Under the pieces are notes generated by a model. That model ran no database searches and was not told where the DNA came from. It saw only the letters and a list, made by a program, of their open reading frames with translations. A DNA stretch of 64,000 nucleotides, from contig OZ287695.1 of assembly GCA_965649825.1 (NCBI GenBank), positions 868,001 to 932,000 of the forward strand, in the 5' to 3' direction. Below, piece after piece: positions 55,379-64,000 of this stretch (positions within the stretch are counted from its first letter, which is position 1; every line of letters starts with the position of its first letter). Made by a program: the position numbers and the translations under genes. Source of the stretch: Penicillus capitatus. Taxonomy: Eukaryota; Chlorophyta.

Positions 55379-57011
55379 TTTTGTCAACAGGAACGTCGAT
55401 GGGAGTTGCGTAAGAGATCTGGCTGGATCTGTCTCTGCTGCAGTCACTCAAGACCGTCAGATTTTCGCTCTGTTCTACATCATACTCTCAGAAAACAGAA
55501 CGCTGTCTTCAATTTCTTGCTTGACCATTTCCAGGATAGCTTGTAAAATTCACACTTCAGTATTTGCTGCATTCATATCCAAAACATCATCATCGCTATA
55601 GGAAAACACGCTATTGTTAAACTTCTGCTAAAATGTAAATCGTTCAAGTACTTTATTTCTTTAGGTCATGCCCTTCTGTCGTATTTTACCGCGGAGAAAG
55701 CATCACGTATCTGAACCATGCCCTTGGTATTGTGCTGTTAAGGATTCCTCGGCCACTTCGTCGTACAGTCACGGAATTTGAGCCTACTTAAAGGTCCGCA
55801 CAAGCGAAACGAACGCAGAGTGTGTCAAACGTGCATCATCACACCTTTGGAGTCGTGCAGTTATGCTTCGTATTAGCGCTATCGAACAGAATCGTCATCG
55901 TTTGGTCTAATTGAGTGCATTGCGCTCGATCGATACAATCCATCAGCCGAGCGCTGCAGAATTAGGAAAGAGGGCCGAAGTTGTTGGCCGTCTACTGACG
56001 TCGTTCTGTGTCCATACCTGCTGACAGCGTTAGGAATGTACACGTCACATGAAAACGTCGTGCATGTTCGTTCTCTCCGTTCACCGAGTCTTTAAATCGT
56101 CGGATCCGACGAATGGACTCCTTCTGTAAGAAGATCTATCTGCAGGTTTACGGACAAAGAAATTAAACCAAGAGAAAACGGAAATAAACGCAGCATGCAA
56201 TTCATGTCTAAAAGAGAAGAGTCAAGTCAAAATCCCATAAAAAGGCTGAGGAGAGCTCTACATCGTTCAGTTTCTCTGCGTATTCGCTTCATGGATGAAA
56301 CAAATGACCAGATTTGAATCTGGTCTGTTTCTGTAGAAGATATCGAGATAGGACGAAGTTTCTTCATTCATTTGAAAGAACGTTTGTCTTTGTTCTTGTG
56401 TCGAGAATCGACAGATGCTTGTCACGCACTACCAAGAATTCTGATGCAATACAGCGTCATCGACTCTTCGTCGTCACGATCGAATCCGTGACAGACGATA
56501 CCTGTATGAAGATCGACGGACGCTTCCTCTTTTCGCGACAGTCCAGAACAACGTCATTAGGAAAGCAAACTAATTGAATGGAGATAAGCTCGCTTTAGAA
56601 AGCACAAACGGTCGTTTCTTGAGAACGGAAGGTACACAAGGGCCGTTTTTTGATGTTTTACGTTCTTTTCATTCGACACATGAACCTAACGGCTTCTATT
56701 CTGCGGCCTTCAGAACTATCCTTGACTTACAGACCGGGAAAACAAACGTCGTCAACTTGTGGAGCACGACTATTTCCAAAGACAACAGCAGAGCCAAGAA
56801 CACACGTTGTCGCTACCCACACCCACACATCTGCCCAACGAAATAAACACGATTAATTGTTCACGAGGAAGCTCTGGACGCAAGTTTCAATGACTGTCAT
56901 GAAAACCACAAGGGAGGTTACTCTGACGCTCCCCTAATCCCAATCCGTCAGGAGCACATAACCGAAGAACGGTTGAGGATAGCCTCGCAATACGCAAGAG
57001 TTTTTTAGAAC
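55379..57011. other. Intergenic, no gene supported
   Basis: 1.6 kb of lower-GC DNA. Short ORFs (longest about 127 codons, starting within copy B) show no domains. It holds the 3' end of copy B and the promoter of the peptidase-ankyrin copy 4. Confidence 0.4.
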
Positions 57012-59927
57012 ATGATACGTTTCACACTTTCGCGTCGACATCTCGGTCACTCACTTCTCTTACTACTTCTATTGCACTGCTCCACATCTACATGTCACTC
57101 AACAAACGGTAACGCGCCTTTGCTGAGACGTTGAACACGGTTCGGTTGCGACAGAGGCAACAACGAAGTCCGAGGCGAAACAAACAAAACCACTCTACCT
57201 AAATGTGAACGCAATGACTCGCAGACAACGCTTGGTTGAGTTCGGATGGCTGACAGGCGGAAGAAGCTCCGGCCAGTCGGTTTCCATACACCTGTAGTCT
57301 ATCTTCCAGAACATTAGGGATTCACGGTTGCGGTGGCGTACTGATTCGACCGCAATGGGTCGCGACGGCGGCGCACTGCGTTGACCCTAGTCTAACGGAA
57401 TCTCTTGGTCGAAACCCCGTCGTGCATTGTGGTATTCACAAACTCGACTCTGAGAAAGGCGAAGTGAGGCAACCCTGTCTGATGACATCCCCTTTTGTAA
57501 AACAAGCGACGGTTGGCAGTTGTTGAGTGCTGAGGCGACCTATCTGCACAAGTTTTGGACAGGGAATCATAAAGACGGTTATGATTTTGCTCTGCTCAAG
57601 CTAAAGGACAAAACGAAAATCCCATTGCCGTCTGTCGACATTCAGGGAGGCCATTTCAAGAACGGCAGTACGTTTACTGCACTCGGTTGGGGAAAGAAGG
57701 AGGATGGACTCTTGCCGAATGCACTGCAAGTGGCTGAAATGGTCTATGTCGATCCAGAGGCCTGTAAGGAAGTCTACATCAGTCAAGTCACGAATCACAC
57801 CATCTGCGCCGGATTCGATCAGAATGCCTGTGAGGGTTCGTTCCTGCATTCTCTTCTGTATCGCGAGTAAGCGCTGCGGTTAGGTGATTCCGGTGGACCA
57901 TTGATCGTTCCCAACGCTCCTGGCCGGAAAGTCTTTGCCGGAGACCCCACCATTGACCAGGTCATTGGTATCACTTCAGCAGGACCCGACGACTGCGCCG
58001 ATGGATACCCAACACTCTATACCAGTATTGGATCGGTCTGGGACTGGGTGCTCGAGACGATTGGCGAATCTTCGTCGGTAAGAGAATGGCTACACACGTC
58101 TATGGTCTTAGACACCTCCGTGCTGTACTAGCCATCTTCGTGCCCCGTATCCTGTCCGGATCCGTCCGATCTCGAAGAGGTCTGCCGCAACTACTGTGAT
58201 GGAGAGAAGGGAGATGAAGAAACGATCGAAACGGAGCGCAAACGTTTAAGGAACCTGACAGAGAAGGAACTGCTCTATGTCGTTTCCTCTTCGAAATACG
58301 AGAGGAGAGTTGATGATGTGACATGTGCAGGAAGCTTTCATGTCAACAGTGGATGACAATGCACTGACGTTGGAAGCTGCTCTCGAAAAGGGACTGCATC
58401 CCGATGCAAACTATGGCGATGGTTATTCTTCGGATTATCCATTGGTGGCACAATCGACGTTGCTTCACTGTTCTGCTGCCTACAATGCATCAACGTGTGC
58501 CAAGGTCACATACCTATCTGCCACTCTTGCATTGCTGACGGCGGATGTGTTGTCACTCCATTCTGTCTCGCCAATAGATTCTGGTAAACAGCGATGCTGA
58601 CGTTAACAGTGTCAACGCAGCAAACTTGACGCCTCTGCATATTGCCGCCATGACTGGATCCGCGTCCGTTGCAAAGGTGAGACCAGAGTCCCGACCCGAT
58701 CGGCATCTCTTCTCGTATTCTCGATGCACGATAACGACATAACGGATCTAGATCCTTCTGGATGCTGAGGCTGACACAGATTTGGCAGATGACATGGGGG
58801 CCACGGCATTGCACATCGCAGCGAGGAAAGGGCATACCACCATCGCCAAGGTGCGAAATTCAATCGGTCGGCGCTGCCAGTCTCAACGTCCAATTCAGAT
58901 GCTGATGTCGAAAGGCGCTGACCTCGAAGCACTGGACGATTCGGATCAAACACCACTGCACGAAGCGGTCAACAATGGCCACGTCGGAATGGTCAAGGTC
59001 GATGCAGCATTTCTCCTTCTCCATCTAAAAGGGACGATCAGGTTCTCTTGGATTTCGGCGCAGAGACAGATGCTGCGGAGAAGGGTGGGAATACTCCCCT
59101 TCATATCGCGGCACACTATGGACATACATCCATCGTCAAGGTAATCCCTCGGAAGAGTCGTACACTTGGCGACATTCAAAGCCGAAATCTGTGAACAGCT
59201 TCTCCTTCGCGACGGAGCGGATGTCAATGCAATCGATGATGAGGCGTGGACTGCCCTGCACACGGCATCGCGTTTTGGACACGTTGAGATCGCGAAGGCA
59301 CGGCATCGGATATTTCTCTCTAAATCAACGTGGACTGTTGGCAGATTCTGCTGGATCACGATGCAGATGTCGATGCCGTCAAGGCCAACTCATGGAATGC
59401 ACTCCACTTGGCTTCGCGCTATGGACACGCCAAGATCGTGAAGGTTCTTCTCTGGATCCATCTCCGCACCTAGTAGCAGAGTGCATCGACAGGACCTCCT
59501 CCAACACGGAGCAGATGTGAATGCCGCAAAGAACGATGGATGGACGGCGATGCACTTGGCGATTCTTGGCAAACATATCGAAGTCGTGAAAGTACATCCA
59601 ACGTTTCGTCAATGTCGATCGCATCTCTGCATTTGTCGCAGATTCTTATCGACGAAGGAGCAGATTTTGACGAGGTCACAGAATCTGGGCATACTCCTCT
59701 TCATACCGCAGCCGGTTTCGGACTGTTGAACATCGTTAAGGTGCATCTAGGTCGCCTCTTATCGTCTCCACACCGCATCATCTATCCAGGTCCTGCTGGA
59801 TGCCGGAGCTTCGAAGACGGTGACCGACGTCGATGGATTGACGCCTCTGGATGTCGTGTGCGCCGAACACCATATTATTTGCTCCGAAGAGACACGGACT
59901 TCCATCAGGAAACTTCTGTCTCCATAA
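57012..59927 (+). CDS. Secreted S1 peptidase fused to ankyrin repeats, copy 4 (plus strand, most divergent)
   Basis: Signal exon 57012-57108, propeptide 57155-57204, peptidase exons 57257-57463, 57520-57835 and 57884-58077, Cys-containing linker, cap exon, eight ankyrin exons and the terminal repeat, stop TAA 59925-59927. Exon sizes (97, 50, 207) match the other copies. TAAHC, DGYDFALLKL and GDSGGP are present with Asn at 189. The activation junction is altered: Leu-Asn-Ala-Glu stands where the others have Ile/Val-Ile-Gly-x, so zymogen activation may differ or fail. The linker carries four extra cysteines (CPVSCPD, VCRNYC). One ankyrin intron has a GC donor (59298). The gene is inverted relative to copies 1-3. 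Confidence 0.83.
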
Positions 59928-60809
59928 CTGTTTGCCTGCTCCGTTGATAGCATAGCACACAACCTCATGACAACTCAGTCGTATTCTTCTAATGGACGCC
60001 GTTGTGGCATCAATCATGCGTGTCCTGTATCTCTTGTAGAGATCGTAGATATGGAAATGGTGATTGAGGTACTGTTTGAAAGACTTAAGGGTAGGTGGTG
60101 GGATACATGTATTGGTTGGCGAGTTGCTTGACATTGGAATGTTGCCTAGCTGGAAGGTTAGAGATGCTTCGACAGTTTCACATGTTGATAGGTCATTTGG
60201 CACAGCTCGAGAGGTCACTTCGCGGCAAAAGGCGCCATCGAGATGCAACGAGAAGTGAGATGAACGTGCTGGTTAAGCCAGCGATGGATTCGTCCGCACA
60301 TCAAGAGAAGATGCGAATCGCGTATCGTTACAAAACGATCTCCGCGCCGAAAGACGTCGTCTACTTATTCTGTCCACGAGAGCGGCAGACAGTCTGACCA
60401 AAGTATAGAGCATGAGAGATCAGATGACAAAAGACAGAGCGACCGGGTTTAACATAACGAAAGAGTGTTGGTACATAGCGTACCGCCGATCCGCCCATGT
60501 CCACAACCACCACGCCGATCACAGAGCGCGTTTGCCCTAATCGTCGACTGCCGGTTGAATAGACGACCGTGTTGCGCGTTCGACTTGTCTTCGATAAATT
60601 CGCCGGCTTTCAAGAGTAGCGGGGCATCGTCCGTCTACATGGGGACACTGAAACACGAACGTGATGTGTGTCGCTGCTATACAGTCGGTTGGAAATCGGT
60701 TATGTTAACTGAGAGTGTGTCAACCAATTGCCCCTTGACTGTGTCGGTTGTCATCAGATGTTCTAGTTGAAAGAGCAACCATACACGCACAAAATCCAAT
60801 ACTCGTGAA
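59928..60809. other. Intergenic, no gene supported
   Basis: 880 bases between copy 4 and the VWA-Cache-lectin copy C. Only short ORFs without domains are visible. Confidence 0.4.
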
Positions 60810-62982
60810 ATGAAGTTTGTTTGGAAAAACAATGCACTTCGAACGTTGCTGCTCCTGTTGTTCGTTCATGGGGTTCTGACCGAAGAGCTCAACGAGTTCA
60901 TTAAAGAGCAAGAAAAGGTTGTAAAGGGTCTGGCCAAGAACGCAACGAAATGGCATGCGGACAGAATCCGTCTCGTCCGCGACTGCGAATGCTCCAGACA
61001 CGCCTGCTCCAACGACTTCCTGGACGTCGAGTGCGTGCATAACCTCGGAGAGCTGAAGATGTGCGAGGCCGATGGACGACGGGTGGACTACGGCAATTCC
61101 ATCTTCCGCACGCCCTTTGGTACAGACCCAGAGACGTTGACTGGCAACCTCAAGGAGAGCACCTGTGTCTATAAGCAGCTGGAAGATGTCGTCAAAGACT
61201 ACAGTCGCGATGAGATTGGATGGATATACATCGGTAAGGGCAATTCTCACTCCTTCGATTTTGACATGGTCTGCAGGAACACGGGATGGTCACTTTCGCC
61301 GATACCCAGGCACGGCAGATTCGCGTTATGTGGATAATGGAGACGACCTGTGGAACTCATGCAGATTGTACGATCCCCGTATTCGTCCATGGTACATCGG
61401 AGCCAGCACTGGACCGAAAGATATTGTTCTGGTGGTGGATAAGTCTTGGTCTATGCTGGACTACATTGGTTCCGAGAAAAAGACAAAATGGGATTTGGTA
61501 TTGGATGCCGTGACAAAGATCCTTGATACCTTTACTTTTGCCGATTTTGTTAGCGTCGTTACGTTCTCTGACGAGGCTGATACCGTTCTGAAGGGGCCAA
61601 GTCACGTCAGAGGACAGCGAGAGAGCCTGAATCTCTTGAAAGAAGCATTGAAGGAAGAAATTCCGGTCGGCAGAACGAATTTCAGTGCTGCATTCGACGC
61701 AGCGTTTCCCGAACTGTGGGAAGGATGCGATGAGGAACCTACACAGTGTTCCAACTGCGAGAAGATCATTCTCTTCCTCACCGATGGCCAAGATACGTCA
61801 GGCGATGACAGGGAGAGCATCAAGCCCTCTCAGATGGCGATCAAGATCGAAAAGCTTCAGCAGACGCTCATGGAGAAAACAGGCAAACGTGCATCGATCT
61901 TTACCTACTCAATGTCCAATGAAGCCGACGATGGCATCCCTAGACAGATCGCCTGTGCGAACAACGGCGCATGGGCGTTCATCGGACCAGATACAAACGT
62001 ACTGGACTCCTTGAATTCATACTCTCTGTATGAGGCGGCCAAGCGCCGTACAGAAACGCCGTTCTGGATTGAGCCCTACGAAGATGCCAGTGGACTGGGG
62101 CTCGTCACCACAGTGGCGATTCCTTTCTACGCCCGCGGAACGAATGATGTGCCAGATGTGTTCCTGGGCGTCGTGGGTCTCGACATTATTCTGAGCGAAC
62201 TGGACTTCGAAGGAATGACCCAGGAAGCTATCTTCAATGCGTTTTTTGATCGTTCCAGTCGCTGTGTCCTTGCCGATACGACGCCCTGTGAGATCCAGGT
62301 CTACAGAAACTCCCATGATGAAAGATCTGTCTGTGCCGATCCTTATCCCAATGTCCTGGACGCGCCTCCCGTTGCCGAATCCTATGAACCTTATGTTCAA
62401 TGCTACGAGCACAATGATCATTACTATAAGAGATCGTCCGAAGAGTTGCCATGGGACGAGGCCTTATCAAAGTGTGAGGACAGTGGAGGCGAATTGGTCA
62501 GCGTCAAGGACAAAGAGGAGCTTGCGTTTCTGGCAAATCTGGCCTCGCACGATGGATCATGGATTGGTGCTCGGAGAGATCGGTCAGGAGACTTTGCCTG
62601 GCGTGATCGATTTCTGACAAAACTGAAGAGCAGCTCCGATTTCTGGGGATTGCTGGGAGCCAGTCGTGGAAATGATAAGGATGCAGATTGCGTGGCCATC
62701 GATACGAGAGGCGTCATCGCCAACCTAAAATCCCGGCCATGCAAAAATCTCGCGACGTACATCTGCAAGTTTGACAGCGATGATGCGTGTCCTGCCGGCG
62801 TTGCCAGTCTAGGAGTAAGGGGGTACTTCAAGGTTCCCCCTCTAAACGAATGTGTCGATGAAGTCGAAGCCCTCGATGAGACGACGCCTGTCAAAGACGT
62901 CAAGGATCTGTCGACGGATGATGTTATGTGCCCCTTGGGCAGAAACAGAACGAACGAGGAGCTTCAGTGCTGCGATGTATGA
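60810..62982 (+). CDS. Secreted VWA + Cache-like + C-type lectin protein (family copy C)
   Basis: Exons 60810-61233 and 61277-62982 (43-bp phase-1 intron), 709 aa. Same domain order as copies A and B. The MIDAS reads DKSWS instead of DKSGS: the metal-binding Asp and two Ser are kept but the Gly is Trp, which may disturb the loop. The rest is intact: FLTDGQDTS, PFWIEPYEDASGLGLVTTVA, CTLD with CVAIDTRGVIANL and ATYIC, and the terminal Cys module. Exon 1 of B and C shares a long near-identical coding stretch (around NATKWHADRIRLVRDCECS), so these two are the closest pair and may exchange sequence by gene conversion. Confidence 0.87.
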
Positions 62983-63659
62983 GATGATGTCTGTTAGAAG
63001 ACCACCAAAAGTGCGTGTCTTTCATACTACCCTGGTCATTTCTGTAAACGAAGATGCTGTCGGAAACGTCGATAGAGATCAGGATCTGTGTGGTTTGTTC
63101 GCCGATGGCATCATCACTCTTTTTTTGTCGTCGCTGGTTGGAAGCGAATTTCAAGTATGGCAACTTTCCCCCATGACATTGCTAAGTTGATATTGGTTCA
63201 TTGCCTCACGTTAGAACTCAATCTACTGATTGTTCGCATAATCTACTTTCTCGAGTGAGATTCTCATCTGTGGTGGGGGTACATATGAGACATCTGTCCG
63301 TCTTCTTTCCTTTCTGACTTTTATATTCTTGTACTTTGCACAGTGCTGGCTAATATCCTATGTTGTAGAAACATACAACTCTTCTTAACAGATCCCATTG
63401 TCAAAGGGAATTCATGCAGATCACATCATGCATCCTCTGCCCAACATCCATTTCGCGTCATGAGAATGCGCCCGATCAGACAGGATAAAACGAATATCTC
63501 GATCGGATCGAAGTTGTGTTGTGTGATCGATTCGCTTTCGGAGTCGAAAAGTCTGATCGATTTCGATTCTTTCGATCGCGTTTCGGCAGATCGATCGACG
63601 CTGAGCAATCATCGTTACCATACGCCTGCAAGGCCGTACAACAATGATGCAGGTGTACG
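62983..63659. other. Intergenic with a cluster of GATC/CGATCG palindromes
   Basis: No gene is supported. Between about 63497 and 63600 the motif GATCGA or TCGATC recurs about seven times, just upstream of the possible next gene start at 63660. It could be a promoter element or simple low-complexity sequence. Confidence 0.35.
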
Positions 63660-64000
63660 ATGACGCAATCGTCATTACTCGTCGCATCGCGCGAGCGTCT
63701 GCGGGATGTCTTGCGTCTTGTACAAACGCGAAGAGGCATGGGGACTGCCGTCCTTGTCCTGCGCATGTATCCAAGCCGAGGTGCACGACAAACGTCTCGA
63801 TCGGCATCGCGCATCTGTCTGCTCTGTCTTGCTCTTCTCCTAGGCACTGCTGCGTTTTTCTGGAGCAGATTTTCGCGTCGTCGTTCAGCAGGAACCCGGT
63901 CGTTCTCCGACAGGTCAAGCCTCTGAGCACACTAGGCGGCTCGTCGACGTGGGGTGTCTCCAGGTTTTCATCCGGCCTTTGAGAAGGACCAGAAATTGGC
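63660..64000 (+). CDS. Possible 5' end of a type II membrane protein (runs off the right edge)
   Basis: ATG at 63660 opens a frame with an Arg-rich ~50-residue head, a ~20-residue hydrophobic segment (ICLLCLALLLGTAAFFW) flanked by Arg, and a Ser/Arg stem. A GTCAAG donor-like site follows at about 63912. This topology is that of Golgi signal-anchored enzymes. No catalytic domain is inside the window, and an overlapping frame is also open, so the call is tentative. Confidence 0.3.

Noticed and set aside
61234-61276. Separate genes for the N-terminal and VWA parts of copy C
   Set aside because: A 43-bp phase-1 intron at the identical position in copies A and B joins the two ORFs in frame.

Overview
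This is nuclear DNA of a unicellular eukaryote. The genes are dense and mostly cut by very short spliceosomal introns (about 43-70 bp, GT-AG with some GC-AG). The proteins are eukaryotic: VPS15, F-box/LRR, SOUL, STRA6-like, LMBR1-like and SAMHD1-like. The lineage cannot be fixed from sequence alone. A nucleotide (ATP/ADP) transporter of the plastid/parasite type, compact introns and secreted multidomain proteins fit a protist such as a chromerid or other alveolate, a stramenopile or a rhizarian; this is inference. No tRNA, rRNA, CRISPR array or bacterial operon was seen.

Layout. 0-13 kb is ordinary gene-dense DNA: the 5' tip of a peptidase gene at the left edge, an F-box/LRR gene, a SOUL haem-binding protein, an ATP/ADP translocase, a 12-exon VPS15 kinase/WD40 gene, a small secreted six-cysteine (knottin-pattern) protein and a small coiled-coil protein. 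13-30 kb and 43-63 kb are accessory-looking. Two secreted gene families are interleaved there. One has three genes of signal peptide + VWA + Cache-like + C-type lectin architecture. The other has four genes in which a secreted trypsin-fold (S1) peptidase is fused to 9-12 ankyrin repeats, one repeat per exon. Between them lie relics: an ankyrin-gene tail, a piece of a STRA6-like gene, a deleted SAMHD1-like gene and an LMBR1-like exon with a stop. A complete, apparently young Ty3/gypsy element (22109-26755) sits in the promoter block of one peptidase-ankyrin gene. 32-42 kb is a large hairpin-forming minisatellite. A 100-N assembly gap lies at 42981-43080.

How the genes may work together. VPS15, the nucleotide transporter and the SOUL protein are housekeeping or organelle functions. 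The repeated secreted families (protease-ankyrin, VWA-Cache-lectin, knottin-like) look like an expanding extracellular or host/prey-interaction repertoire, duplicating by segment and by single exon and leaving pseudogenes behind. The most unusual items are the S1-peptidase/ankyrin fusion family with its exon-per-repeat structure, and the leaderless LTR element whose gag start codon straddles the LTR/primer-binding-site junction.
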